From: Alloascoidea africana
Lineage: Eukaryota > Ascomycota > Alloascoideomycetes > Alloascoideales > Alloascoideaceae
DNA: 64,000 nucleotides
Assembly (NCBI GenBank): GCA_030581615.1
Contig: JAKTTT010000010.1
Span: 248,001-312,000, forward strand
Direction: 5' to 3'
Shown in pieces: positions 13,976 through 23,946 of this stretch. Under the pieces are notes generated by a model. The model was not told the DNA's origin. It saw only the letters and a list, made by a program, of their open reading frames with translations, and searched no databases. The stretch's first letter is position 1. Each line of letters starts with the position of its first letter. Both the position numbers and the translations under genes were made by a program.

Positions 13976-15406
13976 TTATAGTTTTTGCTGAGCAAGAACT
14001 CTGCTCAAAATGCTTACGAAAACGTCTGCATGATTCTCGTTGAATGTAAGTGATGGTCGAAGTCTAATGGCCCGATCACCACATGCACCAACATTAGCGC
14101 CATTCTTTCTCAGATCTGAAAGAATAGTGGCCCTCACTGTAGCAGAAGGTGTATCCCAAGCGATAAATGTGCCCCTATTCTTGCCTCTTAGGTTTTCGAT
14201 AAAGGCTGGATACGTCTGTGCTAGTTCTTCCAACTTGCTGTAAAGGTAATCGCCAACCTCGGCGGTCCTCTCAACAAGGTTGTTTTTCTTGATTTCTTGG
14301 TAGATAGCTCTAGAGATGATGGCCTTTGAAACATCGCCGCACCATGTATTGAACTGTCTGTAAGGCAAGTTTGGAGTGATTTTGGGGTCGCGGTAGTAAT
14401 AACCAGCAGATTGAAACTTTTTGGAAAAAGTGACAAGGTCTGGTGCTGGAGAAAGATTCCAGTGTTCATGAGCCCAGAGTTTTCCTGTTGCACCTATGCC
14501 AGTTTGTACCTCGTCTATTATGAGAAGCACATCGTACTGAATGGTCAAATCACGGAGACCCTGATAAAAGCTTGCAGAGGCATGGTTATCACCGCCCTCT
14601 GACTGTATTGGCTCAATAATCAGAGCAGCGATGGGTTGGTGCCACTCTTGGAGGATTTTCTCCACCTGAGCAAGAGATTTTTGTTCTTCAATGGCATTCT
14701 CAGCCTCATACTTATCAAGAGGGTATCTGAGGAATGGATAAGTAGCCTTGGGCCATTTGAAAGAAGGCAAGTCCAGCTTGTGGATCGGTTTGGACCTTGT
14801 GACTGAGCCAGATCCAAATAAACGGCCATGGAATGATCTTTCAAACGAAAGAATGGCTAATTCTGGAGACCCTGGTGCAGAATTTTCCATGGAAGATTTT
14901 TGTTCTTCATCTGAGAAAGGAACGTTAAATCCTCTCTTCTTGGATTGTTTATAGATGAATGCGGCCTTGAACGCCAATTCATTTGCGTCAGAGCCTGACA
15001 AACCACACCAAACGTGATCAAAATCTTTGGGGGCAGCTGCCAGTATTCCTTCAGAAAGGATATCTGCGTAATCATTAGATGGGAAGTTTCCCAGAGCAGG
15101 ACGCTCAACAAGAGCGTTGACCATCTCGGGCGATTTTGCTGCCTCGATTAGGGCTGGATTGTTATAACCCAGAGCGATTGAAGCAATTTGGGCATACATA
15201 TCGAGGTACAGATTTCCATCAACATCTGCGATGTAGTTACCGATTGATCTATAGTAGTCGGCGACAAAGTATGCTGCTCTAGCATCAAACACCTTTCCCA
15301 ACTTTTCAAGCTGTGCCTTGTTCTTGGGGCCATCGATATTTGAAACGATGGGGGCACTGGGCTCGGTAGGATAGTAAGATTCAGAGATGTTCTTTGAGAT
15401 GGTCAT
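13976..15406 (-). CDS. UGA1: 4-aminobutyrate (GABA) aminotransferase
   Basis: PLP enzyme transferring the amino group of GABA to 2-oxoglutarate, giving succinate semialdehyde and glutamate, for use of GABA as nitrogen source. The 476-residue protein carries the class-III aminotransferase landmarks: GLSGSDANELAFKAAF, SFHGRLFGSGS, LLIIDEVQTGIGATGKLWAHEH, and the PLP-lysine motif VTFSKKFQSAGYYY. I start at the ATG at 15406 (MTISKNISESYYPTEP), which aligns with other Uga1 proteins; an upstream in-frame ATG would add 13 residues. The upstream region has CCG...CGG words (15624-15636) that a Zn2Cys6 regulator such as Uga3 might bind, but the 7-bp spacing does not match its known site. Confidence 0.95.
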   Translation of the reverse strand: MTISKNISESYYPTEPSAPIVSNIDGPKNKAQLEKLGKVFDARAAYFVADYYRSIGNYIADVDGNLYLDMYAQIASIALGYNNPALIEAAKSPEMVNALVERPALGNFPSNDYADILSEGILAAAPKDFDHVWCGLSGSDANELAFKAAFIYKQSKKRGFNVPFSDEEQKSSMENSAPGSPELAILSFERSFHGRLFGSGSVTRSKPIHKLDLPSFKWPKATYPFLRYPLDKYEAENAIEEQKSLAQVEKILQEWHQPIAALIIEPIQSEGGDNHASASFYQGLRDLTIQYDVLLIIDEVQTGIGATGKLWAHEHWNLSPAPDLVTFSKKFQSAGYYYRDPKITPNLPYRQFNTWCGDVSKAIISRAIYQEIKKNNLVERTAEVGDYLYSKLEELAQTYPAFIENLRGKNRGTFIAWDTPSATVRATILSDLRKNGANVGACGDRAIRLRPSLTFNENHADVFVSILSRVLAQQKL

Positions 15407-16973
15407 GTTGATCTGATTGGTAAAGAGTTCACAAAAAAAGCCCAAGAAAGAGCAAATCTGCTCTTTTTATACATTCCTCTTTTTTTATTTCAAACTTAAC
15501 CGTTAGGCATGAGAAAGCGAGAGAAGAGCTAAAAATCAAATTGTAGAATAGCCGCAGAGAGTCTGGCATGTCGCACTGCGGTAGAGTGTGAGCAAGGCCG
15601 ATGCCTTTCCCATCTCGCTTCCTCCGCTGACAACGGTAGAGCTTCCCGGCAAAATCCGATTCTCGATACCCGACTATACATGTGGTTGGAAACGGAACAG
15701 CAGGGTACGCCATTCGTATGTCATTAATATTTGAAAAACAGCATGATCGTAAATTCCTTCATAAGTGATGCATCCCATTTAGGGCAATTTATTTCTTTTA
15801 TAGGCCACAATTTGCAAGATAAGAGATAAGACAGGGCTGGATTATAAGTAGAAGATTTGTAGAAAGTGTACAGAAGTCCATTATTACAGGACTCTGGTTT
15901 GTTGGTTGGAATAGATAGAGATCAGAGTTTCTTGTTTTCCTTGCTTGTTGCCTTTGACTCACATAATCGATTGTTTTGGATTTAGAGATGATCTATATTC
16001 TAGAACGCTCATTGAACATTGGGGGATTTATTTCAATGCAACCATGTTTTGTGTGATCCTGAGATCGTTCTCTCAGTTGGGAAAAATCCGAGTAATGAAA
16101 AAAGCCTACACGGTTCTCTCTAATTATCGAGAATCACTACTAAAGAATAGCAAACTTTGGTTTTCAGTACATATGTGTGACGCTTATTACAAAAATTGGA
16201 AATAGCCGCTGCCCCTTCACCTGTATTTGCAATGGATAATCAAGTTGAGCGTTAATTAGACGTTGAATTTTTCACATGTCCTCTGTACATGAACTGTCAT
16301 TTTCAAAGCAATCAAAAACCTTTGGGCGGTTAAACAGATTTGGACATTGAGCGAATCTTTGATTTTCTACCCAACTGCTTTCAACGCTTGAATCCAAAAA
16401 AAAACACGTCTTCCCCCCAAATCACGAGAAAGTTTATAAGAGTTACGAATTGTATCTCAAAAATAAAGTAAAGATTCATTCAATAAGGCACTAATGTTCT
16501 CTATGGAAAGCATGCCAATACATAGTGTATAATGACACGCCTATATAGATGTATAAGAACTAAAAAACAAGCAAAATTCATTATTTAAGCAAGTGTTGAG
16601 AGTTAAGAAGGCAATAGAAATTGTTTATAGTGATGTATGTGAGGATAATAAGAGTGTGCTTTTTCACAAAACCAAATTCATAAATAGCAAATAAGCAAAG
16701 GGAGAGGTTAAAAGACAAGGGAAAAGTGCAAATAGTAAACAAAAAATATATATATAACAGAACACCATTGCCCATACGCCAGAAGATTAAGATATAAGCC
16801 ATGCAAGTGGTCCAAAGATTCGTAAAAAGATTAAAAGAGCTCGAAAGAGCTACTTGACAAAGTGATCATAAAACCAAAAAAAAAAAAAAAGAACAATCAT
16901 AAAATGAATATAAATAAGTGTATCAATAAAAAAAGTGAAGATAAAAGGCCCAAACTTTTTGTTCAACATGTCA
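15407..16973. other. Long intergenic region: UGA1 promoter and unassigned AT-rich DNA
   Basis: 1567 bp. The first 320 bp are the UGA1 promoter. The rest is AT-rich with short A and T runs; an open frame at 15945-16205 lacks an ATG start. I found no tRNA box, no convincing splice pair and no homologous protein. A TATA-like ATAAG at 16434 has only a 12-codon reading frame behind it. A non-coding transcript is possible but unsupported. Confidence 0.5.
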
Positions 16974-17870
16974 TCAAGGACAAACTTCGTACTCAATCCA
17001 TTCATCATTTTCAACTCTGATATACTTGATTCTCTGACCAGCGTTATTCTGAGCTTCAAAATCAACAAAATCAACCTGATCCACAAGTAAGAGCATAAGT
17101 GCAAAGTTATCCATACCAACATTTTCATGTAAACCATCAACACCTCTGAAAATTTGATCGAGTTTTGTAGACATTTCGGGTGTTAAAATACAACCAGGAG
17201 CAGGGCCTTTAAAACGGGATTTGGTGGCTGTATCCAGTAGTCCCCATTGACGATTCAGCTCTTGGGTCCATTCGGCTTTTGAAGGAGGAGGGATTGATCC
17301 CTTATCAAGGTTATAGTCTAATGTATCATACATCTCAGACATGTGCGGTGAGTAAAGTCTAAACCCATCGCTACTGGTTTCAGTGGTTGCAGCACTACTG
17401 ACAAGAGTGGGCAAGGATGAAATAGTATCTTCGGACCCATACGTGCCAGTGCTAAGTCTTCTGTTGTCGACATCATTATTTAGAGTGGTTGGGTCGAGCT
17501 CTATCGAGGTTCTGGTTTGAATCATGCCACTTACATCATGGCGAGGCTTTGAGTTCAAAAACTCGAAATCGATGATTTTTGTGAATCCAGAGAGTCTAAA
17601 CTGACGCCCAGTTTTGGGGAAATGGAAACATGCTTCAAATTTATTGTTTGCTTTGAGTTGGGGGAGTAACTCGTCTCGTTTGTCGACACTCAAACATAAA
17701 ATGCTAGTGGAGGGGTCGTTGAATAGGAAACCCCTGTATTTGCAGGTTTTAGTTTTCGGTATTCCGTCAAGTGCCACGGTAGCCAAGGTGAGGTGAATGT
17801 CACGAGCGCCGTTTTCTTCACGATCGATAGAATGCTGTAGAGTGGGCACCCAATTCGCCATAAAAGACAT
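16974..17870 (-). CDS. PNPOx-like FMN-binding protein (Alr4036 / Pyridox_oxase_2 family)
   Basis: 298 residues. The first ~105 (ANWVPTLQHSIDREENGARDIHLTLATVALDGIPKTKTCKYRGF) have the split beta-barrel pattern of pyridoxamine-phosphate-oxidase-like flavoproteins, where the KTKTCKYRGF strand contacts FMN; the C-terminus RIKYIRVENDEWIEYEVCP has the typical final strand. A Ser/Thr-rich insert of about 70 residues sits in the middle, then KAEWTQELNRQWGLLD. In S. cerevisiae, YLR456W and YPR172W are distant relatives of unproven activity. The substrate is unknown. The start could also be the ATG three codons downstream (MANWVP). A GAT-rich microsatellite lies directly upstream. Confidence 0.75.
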   Translation of the reverse strand: MSFMANWVPTLQHSIDREENGARDIHLTLATVALDGIPKTKTCKYRGFLFNDPSTSILCLSVDKRDELLPQLKANNKFEACFHFPKTGRQFRLSGFTKIIDFEFLNSKPRHDVSGMIQTRTSIELDPTTLNNDVDNRRLSTGTYGSEDTISSLPTLVSSAATTETSSDGFRLYSPHMSEMYDTLDYNLDKGSIPPPSKAEWTQELNRQWGLLDTATKSRFKGPAPGCILTPEMSTKLDQIFRGVDGLHENVGMDNFALMLLLVDQVDFVDFEAQNNAGQRIKYIRVENDEWIEYEVCP

Positions 17871-19641
17871 GTTGATGATGATGATGATTAAGTGACAAGT
17901 AGAGGGATAAGTGAGAAACAGTCAAAAGTAAAAAAAAAAGCGAGTTTATATAGAAATTGGTAACAGTCTTTTAGGACTGCTAAAATCAGCTCAGCTCAAT
18001 TCAGCAAAGTTTTGTCTGTCTGTCAAATCGAATACAAAAATGACCAAAATAGAAAGTACAAGGAGGAGACAAAGAATTTTGTAACAAAACAAGGTTTTCT
18101 GGCTTGTTCTTGTTGTTTCCTATTTTGCGTTTGTTGTAAAGTGTAATCGGGTACTCGGCGGACTGGCACAGAAAAACGCTAATGATAAGAATACTGTTCT
18201 CCAGTCTGTCTTTCTTTGGCAATCAGTTTGCCCCTTCAACGTGACACAAAGAAACAAAGATATATATGTATGATGAAAAAAAGAGTATATTTGTAGTCGC
18301 GCCGTATTAGCTCTTGATATTTCAAAAAAAACAAAGCTTGAAAGGAAGATGACACTAGAAGAAGGTAAGCTGAAGGAGGTACGAGTAGAGGGAAGAAAGT
18401 AAGAAAGAAAGAGACTAGGAGAAAAGAGGAGGGACAAAAAAAGAAGAGGCAAAATGATGCAGCAGCAGGAGACCGATTATTAATACCCGGAAGATGGGAG
18501 CACCAGACAGTCGGAGACACACGACCCTGGTCAAGCGACTAAATAAGTTCAGCTCAGAGCGCTTTGTCTGCGTGATTCTCTTTGCCCTGTTGGTCTCTTC
18601 ATCCTGGGGCTTTTTGATCCTTTCTTCCCAGGCACTTGCTGCCTTCGCAAGCACAGGACCTAAAGGTGGGGGTTACCCGGACGTTCTTTGTCTGTGGGAC
18701 ACTTTTCCGGCTTCCACACCGCTTGGTTCCTGGAGAAGCAGCACAGAGAGCAGAGCCGGGGCCGGGTTCAGGGATGAAACAGAAACAGGAACGCTGGCGA
18801 GGTGAGACACGGCGGGAGGAGGAGGCAGATCACACGCTACTAACCTGTCAGGATTTTGTCCCAGCTTCTTGCTCTTTCCACTTTTTCTTCTCTGCTTAAG
18901 GTGTGTATGTAGCTGACGTCAATATCCGAAACTCTATGTACAAGCTGTTTCCTATTTGCTTACATAGTTTGAAACCTATCGCGCACTTTAGCACCATTGG
19001 ATTTATTGGCAATTGAAATTGTCCCTAGTGCCATCCAACACCGATATGCCCATTCTTTTTTTTTTTTGGGTGAGTGATTGCCATCAGTTGCACATGGAGC
19101 GATGGAGAATTTCAATTGGCGTATTGTGCTTAAAGCAGCGCTCGCTGGCTTTAAACTTGTCTTGTGTTCCGCTGATTAGAGAAGACGGCGCACGGTCACG
19201 GTCATTTTCTTCTTGTCTTGTGTGTGAATAAATATAGCAAACTTTCTGTTGAAGTTTAAAACTTCGAAAACCTGATGTAAGGACCTAAATGCTGCACTAC
19301 AACTTGTCACAGAAGGGGAAGATGACCTTGAACAGAGCTCACACGCCACTAGGAAATACTTATATACGCCATCCATCTATTAATGTCTCCCCGACAGGAC
19401 ATGGATGACTGCACACCTGTCTTTTCTGCCAGCTCACCAAGATGATGAAGCCTTCGAGGCAGTTTTGCCCAAAACACAAAACACAAAACACCCGTACACC
19501 CCACCCATTCAGCGTTAATCCAGCGTTTTTTGGAAAATCGCCGAGGCTCACGAGAGAAAGATTTGCCTTGGCTTGTCTCGACCAGCCCTGTTTTATTGCA
19601 AGCGCAGTTGGAAACTCGGAGACTCCAGGAGCTGAGCAAAC
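17871..19641. other. Long divergent intergenic region with a GC-rich core
   Basis: 1771 bp between divergent starts. 17880-18480 is AT-rich with AGAAAG runs. 18490-18900 is more GC-rich, open in several frames, and carries an intron-like signature (donor 18802, TACTAAC 18838-18844, CAG ending at 18851). 18900-19600 looks like the promoter/leader of the zinc-finger gene. Confidence 0.5.
18494..18912 (+). CDS. Doubtful two-exon small ORF with one hydrophobic segment
   Basis: Candidate only. ATG at 18494, exon 1 to 18801, a 50-bp intron-like segment 18802-18851 (GTGAGA donor, TACTAAC branch, CAG acceptor), then exon 2 to a TAG at 18912, giving 122 residues. Residues about 24-52 (FVCVILFALLVSSSWGFLIL and on) would form a transmembrane segment or signal anchor. 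I recognise no family. The splice signature is as good as those of the real genes here, but it might equally be a 5'-UTR intron of the zinc-finger gene or chance. Confidence 0.2.
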
Positions 19642-21963
19642 ATGTCTCCGACCAGCACCCCAGCCCTGCCCGAAGAGCCAGGAGCCAAGTTGCAACATTT
19701 TTTTCTCGACCATCTGAATCAAGCGCGCAGCAGCAGCCGCACAGTGAGAGGCGACGACACCTTCCAGCACCAGCACCAGCACCAGCACCAGAGCCTTGGG
19801 CTGGAAAGCAGTACGGCAAGATCTTCGACGAGAAACCCGGGCTCTTCCTTTTCTCCATCCTCGTCCTCGGTTGCAGCAGCGGTTGGCGCTAGAGCGAGAA
19901 GTGGCACAGTTTCTGGGACCGAACATCCTCCAATAGGGGCAATTGCACCTACTATCTCTTCTCAAGGATCCGATTTCATGCCATCATATCCTATGTCCAT
20001 GGCGGGGCTAATTATGGAGAAGTATGATCAGAATACGGGTGTCACCGGCGATAATACCCATGGCAGCGCGAATAGAAGACCCTCGATTGCCAACCTATTA
20101 GCCGCCTCGTCCATAATTTCAAATAATGAGACACACCAAGGAAACCATTCGTACCTTGAGACAACAAGCGGTAACAACAGCAGTGAGTTGGAAAGCCGAG
20201 GAAATGGACAAACCACCGGTGCAACCGCTTCTTCATCAACGGGCTATTTGCCCAACGATTTCCACCAGATTTTGGGTCTCCCTAGCCATCATCATCAACA
20301 ACCGCAGCAACATTTACATCAGGATCACCAGACTTTGAAAGATGGACATGCACTATTTACAAATGTTTTTGGGTCACATCAACAACAGCAGCAGCAGCAG
20401 CATACAAAGTATTTGGATAAATCTCCTGCATCAAATCAGACACTTGGTAGAAATGCTCATTATAGTCCACACCATCAACATCCGTATAATCTCCAGCCCG
20501 TTTCATTTTCCAATAGAAGAATGCCGGATTCAAAGACTCTAGACAATCATAATCAGAATACGACATCCGCTTCTTTACCCACAGGCATCATCAATAACAT
20601 GTTTCTCAAGCCACAGAAAAGTGGTTCTGGAGGTTATGACTTGGGAACGCATGGTGAGGACATAACCAGTAGCTTTCTTGCACCGAAAAAACCCGGATTA
20701 CAAGATCCTTTATTATATCCTATAACTATGCCACAAAGATCAGGGGGTATCAATAATGCCAATTCCAATTCCACGTTATCGTCATTAAATGAAAAACTTC
20801 CAAAAAGGAAACGGCGTGCAAAAGGAGATGAGCAAGAAGCGGATGATGAAGAGGTTAGAGGAGAGAAAAAACATATACCAGATGAAGACGCAGAAGAAGA
20901 AATGGAATTTGCAAAGGCTTCTCCCGATAGACCATTTGCCTGTAATTTAAAAGGTTGTAAATGGGCATTTGCAAGACAATCTGATTTACGGCGTCATTTA
21001 CGATCTCATAAAGAGCCCAATTTCCACTGTCCTTTTTACAAAAATGATCCAACATGTCATCGTAATGGTGGATCTTTTAACCGATCGGACGTTTTGAAAA
21101 GACATTTACGACTTGTTCATTTTATACCTGCACACGGCAAGTCGAAAAATGCAAAGGGGAAACAACAACAACAACAAGAGAAGAAGAAAGACGATAAAGA
21201 TAAAAATGAAAAAGAAAATGAAAATGAGAGTGAGATTGTAAACTTGGTTTTCAAGGATAAAAATGAAGGTGGATGGTGTCGTCTTTGCCAATCCGGTTTT
21301 TCCAACGTTAAGCTCTTTCTGCTTCACTGTCAACAATGTGCGGATAGCCATGTTCCTGCCAAATGGAACAAGCTGGATTACAACAGTATGGGCATGGGTA
21401 CAGCACCAGTAGCACCAGCAATTCAAGAGTCCAATGCTGCTACTAAAATGTTAACAATGCCTACATCAATTAGTGGGTTCCCCTTAACGTTAGCGTCCAC
21501 CTCAGTAGTACCACCGGGGATACCACCACCACCACCACACAATGGTGCAAATGTGAGAACTGGCGAGGAAAACCCAATTGGGAGTCGATCGAATTATCCG
21601 TTTGTTAATGGTTCCGGTTCATCTACAGGGAGGTCGGGAAATGGGTTTATTAACGTGTCTGGGAATACGGCAGCCTCAACGGCATCACAAGTTCCTGCAA
21701 TTCCAGGTGTGTTGGATTATGCTAGGCCAACACAGCGAGAAACAGCAGACAAGGATGGCCTGGATGTGTCTGTGCCAGGGCCAGGCCGCAATGGCACCGG
21801 CATTGGCACTTGCACTGGCAAAACAGTCATGGGCGTCAACAATGCCTCCAACGGTTCTGGCAAAAACGATGACGCAGCGCCTACTGGTGAAACTGCCAAG
21901 GAGGTGGAAGAATGGAGAAGCGCCAAGAGAAGGCGAGCTGAGGAACATCGGCGAAATGTGTGA
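19642..21963 (+). CDS. C2H2 zinc-finger transcription factor, Stp-like architecture
   Basis: 773 residues if translation begins at 19642; an in-frame ATG at 19978 (MPSYPMSMAGL) is an alternative, and the GC-rich HQHQHQ-coding 5' part makes the start uncertain. The DNA-binding region is at about residues 428-485: finger 1 (CNLKGCKWAFARQSDLRRHLRSH), then CPFYKNDPTCHRNGGSFNRSDVLKRHLRLVHF, followed after an acidic/Lys insert by a C-x2-C...H...C finger (CRLCQSGFSNVKLFLLHCQQC). This three-finger order, with the CH..GG.F.R.D segment and HF after the second finger, resembles the Stp1/Stp2 family, but the N-terminal processing/retention motifs of Stp1/2 are not evident, so targets cannot be inferred. 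His/Gln and Asn/Ser tracts fill the N-terminus. A basic cluster (LPKRKRRAKGD) before finger 1 is a probable NLS. Confidence 0.75.
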   Translation: MSPTSTPALPEEPGAKLQHFFLDHLNQARSSSRTVRGDDTFQHQHQHQHQSLGLESSTARSSTRNPGSSFSPSSSSVAAAVGARARSGTVSGTEHPPIGAIAPTISSQGSDFMPSYPMSMAGLIMEKYDQNTGVTGDNTHGSANRRPSIANLLAASSIISNNETHQGNHSYLETTSGNNSSELESRGNGQTTGATASSSTGYLPNDFHQILGLPSHHHQQPQQHLHQDHQTLKDGHALFTNVFGSHQQQQQQQHTKYLDKSPASNQTLGRNAHYSPHHQHPYNLQPVSFSNRRMPDSKTLDNHNQNTTSASLPTGIINNMFLKPQKSGSGGYDLGTHGEDITSSFLAPKKPGLQDPLLYPITMPQRSGGINNANSNSTLSSLNEKLPKRKRRAKGDEQEADDEEVRGEKKHIPDEDAEEEMEFAKASPDRPFACNLKGCKWAFARQSDLRRHLRSHKEPNFHCPFYKNDPTCHRNGGSFNRSDVLKRHLRLVHFIPAHGKSKNAKGKQQQQQEKKKDDKDKNEKENENESEIVNLVFKDKNEGGWCRLCQSGFSNVKLFLLHCQQCADSHVPAKWNKLDYNSMGMGTAPVAPAIQESNAATKMLTMPTSISGFPLTLASTSVVPPGIPPPPPHNGANVRTGEENPIGSRSNYPFVNGSGSSTGRSGNGFINVSGNTAASTASQVPAIPGVLDYARPTQRETADKDGLDVSVPGPGRNGTGIGTCTGKTVMGVNNASNGSGKNDDAAPTGETAKEVEEWRSAKRRRAEEHRRNV

Positions 21964-22628
21964 GCTTTAGCCGGTGACGACTGACTCTACTTTGTACTTC
22001 AAAAACACATGGGCAGAGCAGAACTTCCAAGAGATTCTTTTCGCCCTCCACATTCTAACTATTTTTGTTGATTTGTTTCGGGGGTCGGATCTCCGAATGG
22101 GATGAGGCTACATTTCTGTGATTGACTCATGCCTCACTTTTACTTTTTGCTATTACCCCGGATTTCTTCCTGCGCGCTATCAGTTCCCTCTGTGGCCGTG
22201 CCAGGACATCAATTTGTCCACGGCACCCCTTTCTCGATATCAGGAGTGCAAGTGAACCGGATTGTTGAGTACAAAAGGAAAACACTACTGAACCCAAATT
22301 GGTCTGGGAGTCTCTATAATTGTTTGCTGATAAGACAAGCAAGCCCACGGTGGGCAGAGTACGCTTGAAGAAAGTTCCGCTAAGTAAGAGTCTGGGGAGC
22401 GAGAGTGAAACTCTAATCTGATGTGTCCACCAGCAACCGTTTACTAATCTCATTTTTTATATTGTTGCGTCAAACACATAAGCAAACCAGATCCGAGCGG
22501 TATATAAAGAGGTCCAAATCTTCTCTCCTGTTGTCCTTTTTATCTCACGTCCTCCCCCCTTTAACTGCCACTTTTACCGTTACTATTTGCTCAAACTTTT
22601 AAATTTAGAAAGAAAAAGAAAAAGAAAA
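21964..22628. other. Intergenic: promoter of the small mitochondrial gene
   Basis: 665 bp without a gene. The last 130 bp hold a consensus TATA box and a pyrimidine-rich leader, typical of a highly expressed yeast promoter. Nothing recognised in 21964-22440. Confidence 0.5.
22501..22508 (+). promoter_or_regulatory. Consensus TATA box of the small mitochondrial gene
   Basis: TATATAAA, 128 bp before the ATG at 22629, followed by a CT-rich leader and an A-rich sequence next to the start codon. Confidence 0.7.
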
Positions 22629-22952
22629 ATGTCATTTGTCAGAACCGCAATCTTGAAGAGGAACTTTTCCAGTGCGGTTGGCGGCGCTCTTAAAAAAGCC
22701 CAATCTGCCGCCACTGTTGTTGCTCCAATTTCATCAACCTCTATTCGTCGTGCTACAGCAGGTGGTGGAGCCGAGGTTTACTCCTATTCTGAAGAAGTGT
22801 ATACTGCTGCTGCCACGATTGACCACGTCAATGGCAAAGATCCATCTGTGAAGACATCACATCATCAATCTGGAGGTGATGGGTTTGAGCCTGTTATTTA
22901 CTCTGTTGAGGATGTGTACACTGCATTTCCCGCCAAGATAAACAAGATTTAA
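22629..22952 (+). CDS. Small protein with mitochondrial presequence and internal repeat; function unknown
   Basis: 107 residues. The N-terminus MSFVRTAILKRNFSSAVGGA is basic, hydroxylated and free of acids, a typical matrix-targeting presequence; KRNFSS resembles a processing site. The rest holds two related segments: EVYSYSEEVYTA (residues 49-60) and PVIYSVEDVYTA (88-99). No family recognised. I use the ATG at 22629; an upstream in-frame ATG (22587) adds a Lys/Arg-rich 14 residues encoded by the A-rich leader and is less likely. The strong TATA box and leader suggest high or inducible expression. Confidence 0.7.
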   Translation: MSFVRTAILKRNFSSAVGGALKKAQSAATVVAPISSTSIRRATAGGGAEVYSYSEEVYTAAATIDHVNGKDPSVKTSHHQSGGDGFEPVIYSVEDVYTAFPAKINKI

Positions 22953-23946
22953 AAAACAAGACTCACACACACACAGAATGATGAAAATAACAAAGAACCC
23001 CAGAAATCTTAAAGAGAAAAAGATCAGATAAAAAACAATGAAATTCAAAGATAACCTGCTAGCCATCTATCTAGCCGAGGAACAATCAGACTACGGTGGC
23101 GCTCTTATGAAAGAAAAAAAAAAAAAAAAAATACAAAATTGCAAAATTGTATTCAATTTGCAACAACTATTTTACGTTTACGTTTTTTGATGATGCCCGT
23201 ATTATTCTGAATCATTTTTACCAACCATGTCTTTCTTGTTTGTTCTCTATCTATACCACTATTTTTTTTATACAACTGTATTGTTTTGTTTTGTTTTAAT
23301 TTGGCTGTGCGTATTGTTTTCTTTACTCCTGGAGAGGCTAGGTTTTATATATGGGACTTCTGAATATATATAGGTGAATAAAGCATTCCTTTTTTTGATT
23401 GAAATGTTGAGTAGAACAACATGATGAATGAATTTCCAGTTTTGATTCCAAAGCGCGTTCACAAATCTGGTAAAGACCCGTAAACTCAAAGCTACTAAAT
23501 GCGCCCCCCTAGATGTGTTCTAGATCTGTTTTTTGACCTCCCCTTCACTTCGCTTAGCGTATATAGATAGTTTCACAGTGTTTCAAAAACTCTTGTTGTA
23601 AGATTTTAGCAACATATACACATAAATCTATTAGGTACAATGCAATGAGTCTAGCCAGACCAGCATCATAATCATGATCATGATCTCTTATCATGAATCA
23701 ATTCATGGGAAAATGGAGCTATTGATAAGTTTACTCTTTTAAGCATTACTACTACTCTCTAGCGTTTTTGGTCCGATTTTGAGATGTGAGTATCAAATCA
23801 ATTTTCGGGTGAGTTTTTCTATCCATATGCTAATTATCTCTAGTCCAGAAACTAGAGATGAGACATGTATTATGTTCTTACCACTATGTGTTCCAGATCT
23901 TTTTTTTTATTCTTTTCTTTTTTTATTTTTAATCATGATGATGAGT
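22953..23946. other. Intergenic between convergent genes, low-complexity
   Basis: 994 bp of 3' flanks with A- and T-tracts (an A run near 23116). An intron-like pattern on the + strand (GTGAGT at 23786, GCTAAT, TCTAG ending at 23843) has no coding frame around it. Short inverted repeats of ATCATGAT occur at about 23668-23700. No gene seen. Confidence 0.45.

Noticed and set aside
15945-16205. 86-codon + strand open frame
   Set aside because: Begins with TTG and has no proper ATG start or homology.
23786-23843. Intron-like GTGAGT...GCTAAT...CTCTAG on the + strand
   Set aside because: No coding frame on either side and no known intron-bearing non-coding RNA recognised; probably chance in AT-rich DNA.
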